DNA from: Siphonodentalium dalli
Lineage: Eukaryota; Mollusca; Scaphopoda; Gadilida; Siphonodentaliidae
Length of the DNA: 64,000 bases
Direction: 5' to 3'
NCBI GenBank assembly: GCA_032622095.1
Contig: CP136065.1
Span: 35,810,732 to 35,874,731, forward strand
Under the pieces are notes generated by a model. The model was not told the DNA's origin, made no database searches, and saw nothing but the letters and a program-made list of their open reading frames with translations. This document shows positions 1 through 15,270 of this stretch, one piece after another (position 1 is the first letter of the stretch; the number at the start of each line of letters is the position of its first letter). The translations under genes were made by a program, and so were the position numbers.

Positions 1-559
1 AATGTCACACTACCACCTAATGTCAAACTACCACCTAATGTCAAACTACCACCTAATGTCACACTACCACCTAATGTCAAACTACCACCTAATGTCACAC
101 TACCACCTAATGTCAAACTACCACCTAATGTCACACTACCACCTCATGTCAAACTACCACCTCATGTCAAACTACCACCTCATGTCACACTACCACCTCA
201 TGTCAAACTACCACCTCATGTCAAACTACCATCTAATGTCAAACTACCATCTAATGTCACACTACCACCTAATGTCAAACTACCACCTCACGTCACACTA
301 CCACCTCATGTCAAACTAACAACTAATGTCAAACTACCACATCATGTCAAACTAACACCTAATGTCAAACTACCACCTCATGTCAAACTACCACCTAATG
401 TCAAACTACCAGCTCATGTCAAACTACCACCTCATGTCAAACTAACACCTCATGTCAAACTACCACCTCATGTCAAACTACCACCTCATGTCAAACTACC
501 ACCTCATGTCAAACTACCAGCTCATGTCAAACTACCACCTCATGTCAAACTAACACCTA

Positions 560-1489
560 ATGTCAAACTACCACCTAATGTCAAACTACCACCTCATGTC
601 AAACTACCACCTCATGTCAAACTACCACCTCATGTCAAACTACCACCTAATGTCAAACTACCACCTAATGCCAAACTGCCACCTCACATCAAACTACCAC
701 CTCATGTCACACTACCACCTAATGTCAAACTACCACCTAATGCCAAACTACCACCTCACGTCAAACTACCACCTCATGTCACACTACCACCTCACGTCAA
801 ACTACCACCTCATGTCAAACTACCACCTCATGTTAAATTACCACTCCATGTCAAGCTACCACCTCATGTTAAACTACCACTCCATGTCAAACTACCATAT
901 AATGTCAAACTACCATCTAATGTCAAACTACCACCTAATGTCACACTACCACCTAATGTCAAACTACCACCTAATGTCACACTACAACCTAATGTCAAAC
1001 TACCACCTAATGTCAAACTCCCACCTCATGTCAAACTACCACCTCATGTCAAACTACCATCTAATGTCAAACTACCATCTAATGTCACACTACCACCTAA
1101 TGTCAAACTACCACCTAATGTCACACTACCACCTAATGTCAAACTACCACCTAATGTCAAACTACCACCTAATGTCACACTACCACCTAATGTCAAACTA
1201 CCACCTAATGTCACACTACCACCTAATGTCAAACTACCACCTAATGTCACACTACCACCTCATGTCAAACTACCACCTAATGTCAAACTCCCACCTCATG
1301 TCAAACTACCACCTCATGTCAAACTACCATCTAATGTCAAACTACCATCTAATGTCACACTACCACCTAATGTCAAACTACCACCTAATGTCACACTACC
1401 ACCTAATGTCAAACTACCACCTAATGTCAAACTACCACCTAATGTCAAACTACCACCTAATGTCAAACTACCACCACATGTCAAACTAA
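560..1489. repeat. Satellite block A0, lacking the phase-slip cassette
   Basis: This stretch has the same head as the later A blocks (TAATGCCAAACTGCC near 667) and the same tail (GTTAAATTACCACTCC near 831, CCATATAATG near 894), but the roughly 900 bp between the 19-bp and 17-bp slip units found in the other A blocks is missing. Since both slips are absent together, the 18-bp phase runs unbroken through the block. It reads as an internal deletion of an A block by unequal exchange, though it could also be the ancestral short form. Confidence 0.6.
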
Positions 1490-3297
1490 CACCTCATGTC
1501 AAACTACCACCTCATGTAAAACTACCACCTAATGTCAAACTACCACCTAATGTCAAACTACCACCTAATGTCAAACTACCACCTAATGTCAAACTACCAC
1601 CTCTTGTCAAACTACCACCTAATGTCAAACTACCACCTCATGTCAAACTACCACCTCATGTCAAACTACCACCTAATGTCAAACTACCACCTCATGTCAA
1701 ACTACCACCTAATGTCAAACTACCACCTAATGTCAAACTACCACCTCATGTCAAACTACCACCTAATGTCAAACTACCACATCATGTCATACTACCACCT
1801 CATGTCACACTACCACCTCATGTCAAACTACCACCTCATGTCAAACTACCACCTCACGTCAAACTACCACCTAATGTCAAACTACCACCTCATGTCAAAC
1901 TACCACCTCATGTCAAACTACCACCTCATGTCAAACTACCACCTAATGTCAAACTACCACCTAATGTCAAACTACCACCTCATGTCAAACTACCACCTAA
2001 TGTAAAACTACCACCTCATGTCAAACTACCACCTCATGTCAAACTACCACCTAATGTCAAACTACCACCTCATGTCAAACTACCACCTCATGTCAAACTA
2101 CCACCTCATGTCAAACTACCACCTCACATCAAACTACCACCTCATGTCAAACTACCACCTCATGTCACACTACCACCTCATGTCAAACTACCACCTCATG
2201 TCAAACTACCACCTCATGTCAAACTACCACCTCATGTCAAACTACCAGCTCATGTCAAACTACCAGCTCATGTCAAACTACCACCTCATGTCAAACTACC
2301 ACCTCATGTCAAACTACCACCTCATGTCAAACTACCACCTCATGTCAAACTACCACCTCATGTCAAACTACCACCTAATGTCAAACTACCACCTCATGTC
2401 AAACTACCACCTCATGTCAAACTACCACCTAATGTCAAACTACCACCTCATGTCAAACTACCACCTCATGTCAAACTACCACATAATGTCAAACTACCAC
2501 CTCATGTCAAACTACCACCTCATGTCACACTACCACCTCATGTCAAACTACCACCTCATGTCAAACTACCACCTCATGTCAAACTACCACCTCATGTCAA
2601 ACTACAACCTCATGTCAAACTACCACCTCATGTCAAACTACCACCTCATGTCACACTACCACCTCATGTCAAACTACCACCTCATGTCAAACTACCACCT
2701 CATGTCAAACTACCACCTCATGTCAAACTACCACCTCATGTCAAACTACCACCTCATGTCAAACTACCACCTCATGTCAAACTACCACCTCATGTCAAAC
2801 TACCACCTAATGTCAAACTACCACCTAATGTCAAACTACCACCTCACGTCACACTACCACCTCATGTCAAACTAACACCTAATGTCAAACTAACACCTAA
2901 TGTCAAACTACCACCTCATGTCAAACTAACACCTAATGTCAAACTACCACCTCATGTCAAACTACCACCTAATGTCAAACTACCAGCTCATGTCAAACTA
3001 CCACCTCATGTCAAACTAACACCTCATGTCAAACTACCACCTCATGTCAAACTACCACCTCATGTCAAACTACCACCTCATGTCAAACTACCAGCTCATG
3101 TCAAACTACCACCTCATGTCAAACTAACACCTAATGTCAAACTACCACCTAATGTCAAACTACCACCTCATGTCAAACTACCACCTCATGTCAAACTACC
3201 ACCTCATGTCAAACTACCACCTAATGTCAAACTACCACCTCACATCAAACTACCACCTCATGTCACACTACCACCTAATGTCAAACTACCACCTAAT

Positions 3298-4228
3298 GTC
3301 CAAACTACCACCTCACATCAAACTACCACCTAATGTCAAACTACCACCTAATGTCAAACTACCACCTAATGTCAAACTACCACCTCATGTCAAACTACCA
3401 CCTAATGTCAAACTACCACCTAATGTCAAATTACCACCTCATGTCACACTACCACCTCATGTCACACTACCACCTCATGTCACACTACCACCTAATGTCA
3501 AACTACCATATAATGTCAAACTACCATCTAATGTCAAACTACCACCTAATGTCACACTACCACCTAATGTCACACTACCACCTAATGTCAAACTACCACC
3601 CAATGTCACACTACCACCTCATGTCAAACTACCACCTCATGCCAAACTACCACCTCATGTCAAACTACCACCTCATGTCAAACTACCACCTCACGTCAAA
3701 CTACCACCTCATGTCACACTACCACCTCACGTCAAACTACCACCTCATGTCAAACTACCACCTCATGTTAAATTACCACTCCATGTCAAGCTACCACCTC
3801 ATGTCAAACTACCACCTCACGTCAAACTACCACCTCATGTCAAACTACCACCTCATGTCAAACTACAACCTAATGTCAAACTACCACCTCACGTCAAACT
3901 ACCACCTCATGTCACACTACCACCTCATGTCAAACTACCACCTCACGTCAAACTACCATCTAATGTCAAACTACCACCTCATGTTAAACTACCACCTCAT
4001 GTCAAACTACCACCTAATGTCAAACTACCACCTCAGGTCAAACTACCACCTCACGTCAAACTACCACCTCATGTCAAACTACCACCTCATGTTAAATTAC
4101 CACTCCATGTCAAGCTACCACTTCATGTCAAACTACCACCTCACGTCAAACTACCACCTCATGTCAAACTACCACCTCATGTCAAACTACCACCTAATGT
4201 CAAACTGCCACCTCATGTCAAACTACAC
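3298..4228. repeat. Satellite block A1, phase-slip cassette
   Basis: The block opens with a 19-bp unit (GTCCAAACTACC at 3298) and closes with a 17-bp unit (CTACACATCATG near 4223), so the 18-bp register is displaced by one base for about 930 bp and then restored. Inside are block-specific variants: CCATATAATG near 3506, CCCAATG near 3599, GTTAAATTACCACTCC near 3767 and CCTCAGGTC near 4030. The tail to about 4909 carries repeated CCATATAATG and CCATCTAATG units. Confidence 0.8.
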
Positions 4229-7113
4229 ATCATGTCACACTACCACCTCACGTCAAACTACCACCTCATGTTAAATTACCACTCCATGTCCAGCTACCAC
4301 CTCATGTTAAACTACCACTCCATGTCAAACTACCATATAATGTCAAACTACCACTCCATGTCAAACTACCATATAATGTCAAACTACCATCTAATGTCAA
4401 ACTACCACCTAATGTCACACTACCACCTAATGTCAAACTACCATCTAATGTCACACTACCACCTAATGTCAAACTACCACCTAATGTCAAACTCCCACCT
4501 CATGTCAAACTACCACCTCATGTCAAACTACCATCTAATGTCAAACTACCATCTAATGTCACACTACCACCTAATGTCAAACTACCACCTAATGTCACAC
4601 TACCACCTAATGTCAAACTACCACCTAATGTCAAACTACCACCTAATGTCACACTACCACCTAATGTCACACTACCACCTAATGTCAAACTACCACCTAA
4701 TGTCAAACTCCCACCTCATGTCAAACTACCACCTCATGTCAAACTACCATCTAATGTCAAACTACCATCTAATGTCACACTACCACCTAATGTCAAACTA
4801 CCACCTAATGTCACACTACCACCTAATGTCAAACTACCACCTAATGTCAAACTACCACCTAATGTCAAACTACCACCTAATGTCAAACTACCACCACATG
4901 TCAAACTAACACCTCATGTCAAACTACCACCTCATGTCAAACTACCACCTAATGTCAAACTACCACCTAATATCAAACTACCACCTAATGTCAAACTACC
5001 ACCTCATGTCAAACTACCACCTAATGTCAAACTACCACCTCATGTCAAACTACCACCTCATGTTAAACTACCACCTAATGTCAAACTACCACCTCATGTC
5101 AAACTACCACCTAATGTCAAACTACCACCTAATGTCAAACTACCACCTCATGTCAAACTACCACCTCATGTCAAACTACCACCTCATGTCAAACTACCAC
5201 CTCATGTCAAACTACCACCTCATGTCAAAATACCACCTAATGTCAAACTACCACCTCATGTCAAACTACCACCTCATGTCAAACTACCACCTCATGTCAA
5301 ACTACCACCTAATGTCAAACTACCACCTCATGTCAAACTACCACCTCATGTCAAACTACCACCTCATGTCAAACTACCACCTCACATCAAACTACCACCT
5401 CACATCAAACTACCACCTCATGTCAAACTACCACCTCATGTCACACTACCACCTCATGTCAAACTACCACCTCATGTCAAACTACCACCTCATGTCAAAC
5501 TACCACCTCATGTCAAACTACCACCTCATGTCAAACTACCACCTCATGTCAAACTACCATCTAATGTCACACTACCACCTAATGTCAAACTACCACCTAA
5601 TGTCACACTACCACCTAATGTCAAACTACCACCTAATGTCAAACTACCACCTAATGTCACACTACCACCTAATGTCACACTACCACCTAATGTCAAACTA
5701 CCACCTAATGTCACACTACCACCTAATGTCAAACTACCACCTAATGTCAAACTCCCACCTCATGTCAAACTACCACCTCATGTCAAACTACCATCTAATG
5801 TCAAACTACCATCTAATGTCACACTACCACCTAATGTCAAACTACCACCTAATGTCACACTACCACCTAATGTCAAACTACCACCTAATGTCAAACTACC
5901 ACCTAATGTCAAACTACCACCTAATGTCAAACTACCACCACATGTCAAACTAACACCTCATGTCAAACTACCACCTCATGTCAAACTACCACCTAATGTC
6001 AAACTACCACCTAATGTCAAACTACCACCTAATGTCAAACTACCACCTAATGTCAAACTACCACCTCATGTCAAACTACCACCTAATGTCAAACTACCAC
6101 CTCATGTCAAACTACCACCTCATGTCAAACTACCACCTAATGTCAAACTACCACCTCATGTCAAACTACCACCTAATGTCAAACTACCACCTAATGTCAA
6201 ACTACCACCTCATGTCAAACTACCACCTAATGTCAAACTACCACCTCATGTCAAACTACCACCTCATGTCAAACTACCACCTCATGTCAAACTACCACCT
6301 CATGTCAAACTACCACCTAATGTCAAACTACCACCTCATGTCAAACTACCACCTCATGTCAAACTACCACCTAATGTCAAACTACCACCTCATGTCAAAC
6401 TACCACCTCATGTCAAACTACCACCTCATGTCAAACTACAACCTCACGTCAAACTACCACCTCACATCAAACTACCACCTCATGTCAAACTACCACCTCA
6501 TGTCAAACTACCACCTCATGTCAAACTACCACCTCATGTCAAACTACCACCTCATGTCAAACTACCACCTCATGTCAAACTACCACCTCATGTCAAACTA
6601 CCACCTAATGTCAAACTACCACCTAATGTCAAACTACCACCTCACGTCACACTACCACCTCATGTCAAACTAACACCTAATGTCAAACTAACACCTAATG
6701 TCAAACTACCACCTCATGTCAAACTAACACCTAATGTCAAACTACCACCTCATGTCAAACTACCACCTAATGTCAAACTACCAGCTCATGTCAAACTACC
6801 ACCTCATGTCAAACTAACACCTCATGTCAAACTACCACCTCATGTCAAACTACCACCTCATGTCAAACTACCACCTCATGTCAAACTACCAGCTCATGTC
6901 AAACTACCACCTCATGTCAAACTAACACCTAATGTCAAACTACCACCTAATGTCAAACTACCACCTCATGTCAAACTACCACCTCATGTCAAACTACCAC
7001 CTCATGTCAAACTACCACCTAATGTCAAACTACCACCTAATGCCAAACTGCCACCTCACATCAAACTACCACCTCATGTCACACTACCACCTAATGTCAA
7101 ACTACCACCTAAT

Positions 7114-8026
7114 GTCCAAACTACCACCTCACATCAAACTACCACCTAATGTCAAACTACCACCTAATGTCAAACTACCACCTAATGTCAAACTACCACC
7201 TAATGTCAAACTACCACCTAATGTCAAACTACCACCTCATGTCACACTACCACCTCATGTCACACTACCACCTCATGTCACACTACCACCTAATGTCAAA
7301 CTACCATATAATGTCAAACTACCATCTAATGTCAAACTACCACCTAATGTCACACTACCACCTAATGTCACACTACCACCTAATGTCAAACTACCACCCA
7401 ATGTCACACTACCACCTCATGTCAAACTACCACCTCATGCCAAACTACCACCTCATGTCAAACTACCACCTCATGTCAAACTACCACCTCACGTCAAACT
7501 ACCACCTCATGTCACACTACCACCTCACGTCAAACTACCACCTCATGTCAAACTACCACCTCATGTTAAATTACCACTCCATGTCAAGCTACCACCTCAT
7601 GTCAAACTACCACCTCACGTCAAACTACCACCTCATGTCAAACTACCACCTCATGTCAAACTACAACCTAATGTCAAACTACCACCTCACGTCAAACTAC
7701 CACCTCATGTCACACTACCACCTCATGTCAAACTACCACCTCACGTCAAACTACCATCTAATGTCAAACTACCACCTCATGTTAAACTACCACCTCATGT
7801 CAAACTACCACCTAATGTCAAACTACCACCTCAGGTCAAACTACCACCTCACGTCAAACTACCACCTCATGTCAAACTACCACCTCATGTTAAATTACCA
7901 CTCCATGTCAAGCTACCACCTCATGTCAAACTGCCACCTCACGTCAAACTACCACCTCATGTCAAACTACCACCTCATGTCAAACTACCACCTAATGTCA
8001 AACTGCCACCTCATGTCAAACTACAC
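7114..8026. repeat. Satellite block A2, phase-slip cassette
   Basis: Same order of diagnostic variants as the block at 3298, bounded by a 19-bp unit at 7114 and a 17-bp unit at about 8022. The slip-to-slip distance is about 912 bp, one 18-bp unit shorter than the 930-bp form; the missing unit is one TCATG unit near the start. Confidence 0.8.
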
Positions 8027-9939
8027 ATCATGTCACACTACCACCTCACGTCAAACTACCACCTCATGTTAAATTACCACTCCATGTCCAGCTACCACCT
8101 CATGTTAAACTACCACTCCATGTCAAACTACCATATAATGTCAAACTACCACTCCATGTCAAACTACCATATAATGTCAAACTACCATCTAATGTCAAAC
8201 TACCACCTAATGTCACACTACCACCTAATGTCAAACTACCACCTAATGTCACACTACCACCTAATGTCAAACTACCACATAATGTCAAACTCCCACCTCA
8301 TGTCAAACTACCACCTCATGTCAAACTACCATCTAATGTCAAACTACCATCTAATGTCACACTACCACCTAATGTCAAACTACCACCTAATGTCACACTA
8401 CCACCTAATGTCAAACTACCACCTAATGTCAAACTACCACCTAATGTCACACTACCACCTAATGTCACACTACCACCTAATGTCAAACTACCACCTAATG
8501 TCACACTACCACCTAATGTCAAACTACCACCTAATGTCAAACTCCCACCTCATGTCAAACTACCACCTCATGTCAAACTACCATCTAATGTCAAACTACC
8601 ATCTAATGTCACACTACCACCTAATGTCAAACTACCACCTAATGTCACACTACCACCTAATGTCAAACTACCACCTAATGTCAAACTACCACCTAATGTC
8701 AAACTACCACCTAATGTCAAACTACCACCACATGTCAAACTAACACCTCATGTCAAACTACCACCTCATGTCAAACTACCACCTAATGTCAAACTACCAC
8801 CTAATGTCAAACTACCACCTAATGTCAAACTACCACCTCATGTCAAACTACCACCTAATGTCAAACTACCACCTCATGTCAAACTACCACCTCATGTTAA
8901 ACTACCACCTAATGTCAAACTACCACCTCATGTCAAACTACCACCTAATGTCAAACTACCACCTAATGTCAAACTACCACCTCATGTCAAACTACCACCT
9001 AATGTCAAACTACCACCTCATGTCAAACTACCACCTCATGTCAAACTACCACCTCATGTCAAACTACCACCTCATGTCAAACTACCACCTAATGTCAAAC
9101 TACCACCTCATGTCAAACTACCACCTCATGTCAAACTACCACCTAATGTCAAACTACCACCTCATGTCAAACTACCACCTCATGTCAAACTACCACCTCA
9201 CATCAAACTACCACCTCACATCAAACTACCACCTCATGTCACACTACCACCTCATGTCAAACTACCACCTCATGTCAAACTACCACCTCATGTCAAACTA
9301 CCACCTCATGTCAAACTACCACCTCATGTCAAACTACCACCTCATGTCAAACTACCATCTAATGTCACACTACCACCTAATGTCAAACTACCACCTAATG
9401 TCACACTACCACCTAATGTCAAACTACCACCTAATGTCAAACTACCACCTAATGTCACACTACCACCTAATGTCACACTACCACCTAATGTCAAACTACC
9501 ACCTAATGTCACACTACCACCTAATGTCAAACTACCACCTAATGTCAAACTCCCACCTCATGTCAAACTACCACCTCATGTCAAACTACCATCTAATGTC
9601 AAACTACCATCTAATGTCACACTACCACCTAATGTCAAACTACCACCTAATGTCACACTACCACCTAATGTCAAACTACCACCTAATGTCAAACTACCAC
9701 CTAATGTCAAACTACCACCTAATGTCAAACTACCACCACATGTCAAACTAACACCTCATGTCAAACTACCACCTCATGTCAAACTACCACCTAATGTCAA
9801 ACTACCACCTAATGTCAAACTAGCACCTAATGTCAAACTACCACCTAATGTCAAACTACCACCTCATGTCAAACTACCACCTAATGTCAAACTACCACCT
9901 CATGTCAAACTACCACCTAATGTCAAACTACCACCTAAT

Positions 9940-10868
9940 GTCCAAACTACCACCTCACATCAAACTACCACCTAATGTCAAACTACCACCTAATGTCAAA
10001 CTACCACCTAATGTCAAACTACCACCTCATGTCAAACTACCACCTAATGTCAAACTACCACCTAATGTCAAACTACCACCTCATGTCACACTACCACCTC
10101 ATGTCACACTACCACCTCATGTCACACTACCACCTAATGTCAAACTACCATATAATGTCAAACTACCATCTAATGTCAAACTACCACCTAATGTCACACT
10201 ACCACCTAATGTCACACTACCACCTAATGTCAAACTACCACCCAATGTCACACTACCACCTCATGTCAAACTACCACCTCATGCCAAACTACCACCTCAT
10301 GTCAAACTACCACCTCATGTCAAACTACCACCTCACGTCAAACTACCACCTCATGTCACACTACCACCTCACGTCAAACTACCACCTCATGTCAAACTAC
10401 CACCTCATGTTAAATTACCACTCCATGTCAAGCTACCACCTCATGTCAAACTACCACCTCACGTCAAACTACCACCTCATGTCAAACTACCACCTCATGT
10501 CAAACTACAACCTAATGTCAAACTACCACCTCACGTCAAACTACCACCTCATGTCACACTACCACCTCATGTCAAACTACCACCTCACGTCAAACTACCA
10601 TCTAATGTCAAACTACCACCTCATGTTAAACTACCACCTCATGTCAAACTACCACCTAATGTCAAACTACCACCTCAGGTCAAACTACCACCTCACGTCA
10701 AACTACCACCTCATGTCAAACTACCACCTCATGTTAAATTACCACTCCATGTCAAGCTACCACCTCATGTCAAACTGCCACCTCACGTCAAACTACCACC
10801 TCATGTCAAACTACCACCTCATGTCAAACTACCACCTAATGTCAAACTGCCACCTCATGTCAAACTAC
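9940..10868. repeat. Satellite block A3, phase-slip cassette; first of the 12.4-kb super-repeat
   Basis: Bounded by a 19-bp unit at 9940 and a 17-bp unit near 10864, again about 930 bp apart, with the same internal variants. Its head is truncated: the GCCAAACTGCC units that precede the other A blocks are absent. The tail to 11695 has extra CCATCTAATG units not seen in A1 or A2. Confidence 0.8.
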
Positions 10869-13800
10869 ACATCATGTCACACTACCACCTCACGTCAAAC
10901 TACCACCTCATGTTAAATTACCACTCCATGTCCAGCTACCACCTCATGTTAAACTACCACTCCATGTCAAACTACCATATAATGTCAAACTACCACTCCA
11001 TGTCAAACTACCATATAATGTCAAACTACCATCTAATGTCAAACTACCACCTAATGTCACACTACCACCTAATGTCAAACTACCACCTAATGTCACACTA
11101 CCACCTAATGTCAAACTACCACATAATGTCAAACTCCCACCTCATGTCAAACTACCACCTCATGTCAAACTACCATCTAATGTCAAACTACCATCTAATG
11201 TCACACTACCACCTAATGTCAAACTACCACCTAATGTCACACTACCACCTAATGTCAAACTACCACCTAATGTCAAACTACCACCTAATGTCACACTACC
11301 ACCTAATGTCACACTACCACCTAATGTCAAACTACCACCTAATGTCACACTACCACCTCATGTCAAACTACCACCTAATGTCAAACTACCATCTAATGTC
11401 ACACTACCACCTCATGTCAAACTACCACCTAATGTCAAACTACCATCTAATGTCAAACTACCATCTAATGTCAAACTACCACCTAATGTCAAACTCCCAC
11501 CTCATGTCAAACTACCACCTCATGTCAAACTACCATCTAATGTCAAACTACCATCTAATGTCACACTACCACCTAATGTCAAACTACCACCTAATGTCAC
11601 ACTACCACCTAATGTCAAACTACCACCTAATGTCAAACTACCACCTAATGTCAAACTACCACCTAATGTCAAACTACCACCACATGTCAAACTAACACCT
11701 CATGTCAAACTACCACCTCATGTCAAACTACCACCTAATGTCAAACTACCACCTAATGTCAAACTACCACCTAATGTCAAACTACCACCTCATGTCAAAC
11801 TACCACCTAATGTCAAACTACCACCTCATGTCAAACTACCACCTCATGTTAAACTACCACCTAATGTCAAACTACCACCTCATGTCAAACTACCACCTAA
11901 TGTCAAACTACCACCTAATGTCAAACTACCACCTCATGTCAAACTACCACCTAATGTCAAACTACCACCTCGTGTCAAACTACCACCTCATGTCAAACTA
12001 CCACCTCATGTCAAACTACCACCTCATGTCAAACTACCACCTAATGTCAAACTACCACCTCATGTCAAACTACCACCTCATGTCAAACTACCACCTAATG
12101 TCAAACTACCACCTCATGTCAAACTACCACCTCATGTCAAACTACCACCTCACATCAAACTACCACCTCACATCAAACTACCACCTCATGTCAAACTACC
12201 ACCTCATGTCACACTACCACCTCATGTCAAACTACCACCTCATGTCAAACTACCACCTCAAGTCAAACTACCACCTCATGTCAAACTACCACCTAATGTC
12301 AAACTACCACCTCATGTCAAACTACCATCTAATGTCAAACTACCACCTCATGTCAAACTACCACCTCATGTCAAACTACCATCTAATGTCACACTACCAC
12401 CTAATGTCAAACTACCACCTCATGTCAAACTACCACCTAATGTCAAACTACCACCTCATGTCAAACTACCACCTCATGTCAAACTACCATCTAATGTCAC
12501 ACTACCACCTAATGTCAAACTACCACCTAATGTCAAACTACCACCTAATGTCAAACTACCACCTCATGTCAAACTACCACCTAATGTCAAACTACCACCT
12601 CATGTCAAACTACCACCTCATGTCAAACTACCATCTAATGTCACACTACCACCTAATGTCAAACTACCACCTCATGTCAAACTACCACCTAATGTCAAAC
12701 TACCACCTCATGTCAAACTACCACCTCATGTCAAACTACCATCTAATGTCACACTACCACCTAATGTCAAACTACCACCTAATGTCACACTACCACCTAA
12801 TGTCAAACTACCACCTAATGTCAAACTACCACCTAATGTCACACTACCACCTAATGTCACACTACCACCTAATGTCAAACTACCACCTAATGTCACACTA
12901 CCACCTAATGTCAAACTACCACCTAATGTCAAACTCCCACCTCATGTCAAACTACCACCTCATGTCAAACTACCATCTAATGTCAAACTACCATCTAATG
13001 TCACACTACCACCTAATGTCAAACTACCACCTCATGTCAAACTACCACCTAATGTCAAACTAGCACCTAATGTCAAACTAGCACCTAATGTCAAACTACC
13101 ACCTAATGTCAAACTACCACCTCATGTCAAACTACCACCTAATGTCAAACTACCACCTCATGTCAAACTACCACCTCATGTCAAACTACCACCTAATGTC
13201 AAACTACCACCTCATGTCAAACTACCACCTAATGTCAAACTACCACCTAATGTCAAACTACCACCTCATGTCAAACTACCACCTAATGTCAAACTACCAC
13301 CTCATGTCAAACTACCACCTCATGTCAAACTACCACCTCATGTCAAACTACCACCTCATGTCAAACTACCACCTAATGTCAAACTACCACCTCATGTCAA
13401 ACTACCACCTCATGTCAAACTACCACCTAATGTCAAACTACCACCTCATGTCAAACTACCACCTCATGTCAAACTACCACCTCATGTCAAACTACAACCT
13501 CACGTCAAACTACCACCTCACATCAAACTACCACCTCATGTCAAACTACCACCTCATGTCACACTACCACCTCATGTCAAACTACCACCTCATGTCAAAC
13601 TACCACCTCATGTCAAACTACCACCTCATGTCAAACTACCACCTCATGTCAAACTACCACCTCATGTCAAACTACCAGCTCATGTCAAACTACCACCTCA
13701 TGTCAAACTACCACCTCATGTCAAACTACCACCTCATGTCAAACTACCACCTCATGTCAAACTACCACCTCATGTCAAACTACCACCTAATGTCAAACAA

Positions 13801-14601
13801 CCACCTCATGTCAAACTACCACCTCATGTCAAACTACCACCTAATGTCAAACTACCACCTCATGTCAAACTACCACCTCATGTCAAACTACCACATAATG
13901 TCAAACTACCACCTCATGTCAAACTACCACCTCATGTCAAACTACCACCTCATGTCACACCACCACCTCATGTCAAACTACCACCTCATGTCAAACTACC
14001 ACCTCATGTCAAACTACCACCTCATGTCAAACTACCACCTCATGTCACACTACCACCTCATGTCAAACTACCACCTCATGTCAAACTACCACCTCATGTA
14101 AAACTACCACCTCATGTCAAACTACCACCTCATGTCAAACTACCACCTCATGTCAAACTACCACCTCATGTCAAACTACCACCTAATGTCAAACTACCAC
14201 CTAATGTCAAACTACCACCTAATGTCAAACTACCACCTCACGTCACACTACCACCTCATGTCAAACTAACACCTAATGTCAAACTACCACCTAATGTCAA
14301 ACTACCACCTCATGTCAAACTAACACCTAATGTCAAACTACCACCTAATGTCAAACTACCAGCTCATGTCAAACTACCACCTCATGTCAAACTAACACCT
14401 CATGTCAAACTACCACCTCATGTCAAACTACCACCTCATGTCAAACTACCAGCTCATGTCAAACTACCACCTCATGTCAAACTAACACCTAATGTCAAAC
14501 TACCACCTAATGTCAAACTACCACCTCATGTCAAACTACCACCTCATGTCAAACTACCACCTCATGTCAAACTACCACCTAATGTCAAACTACCACCTAA
14601 T

Positions 14602-15270
14602 GTCCAAACTACCACCTCACATCAAACTACCACCTCATGTCACACTACCACCTAATGTCAAACTACCACCTAATGTCCAAACTACCACCTCATGTCAAAC
14701 TACCACCTCATGTCAAACTACCACCTAATGTCAAACTACCACCTAATGCCAAACTGCCACCTCACATCAAACTACCACCTCATGTCAAACTACCACCTAA
14801 TGTCAAACTACCACCTAATGCCAAACTGCCACCTCACATCAAACTACCACCTAATGTCAAACTACCACCTAATGTCAAACTACCACCTAATGTCAAACTA
14901 CCACCTCATGTCAAACTACCACCTCATGTCCAAACTACCACCTCACATCAAACTACCTCCTCATGTCAAAATACCACCTCACATCAAACTACCACCTCAC
15001 ATCAAATTACCACCTCATGTCAAACTACCACCTCATGTCAAACTACCACATCACGTCAAACTACCATCTAATGTCAAACTACCATCTAATGTCAAACTAC
15101 CACCTCACGTCAAACTACCACCTCATGCCAAACTACCATCTCACATCACACTACCACCTCATGTCAAACTACCACCTCATGTCAAACTACCATCTAATGT
15201 CAAACTACCACCTAATGTCCAAACTACCACCTCACACCAAACTACCACCTAATGTCCAAACTACCACCTC
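14602..15270. repeat. Satellite block B1a (five +1 slip units)
   Basis: Five 19-bp units (GTCC) lie at about 14602, 14675, 14928, 15217 and 15254 with no compensating 17-bp unit. First-to-last slip distance is 652 bp. Block-specific variants are TACCTCCTCATG followed by CAAAATACC near 14955-14975 and CACACCAAACTACC at the end. Confidence 0.8.
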
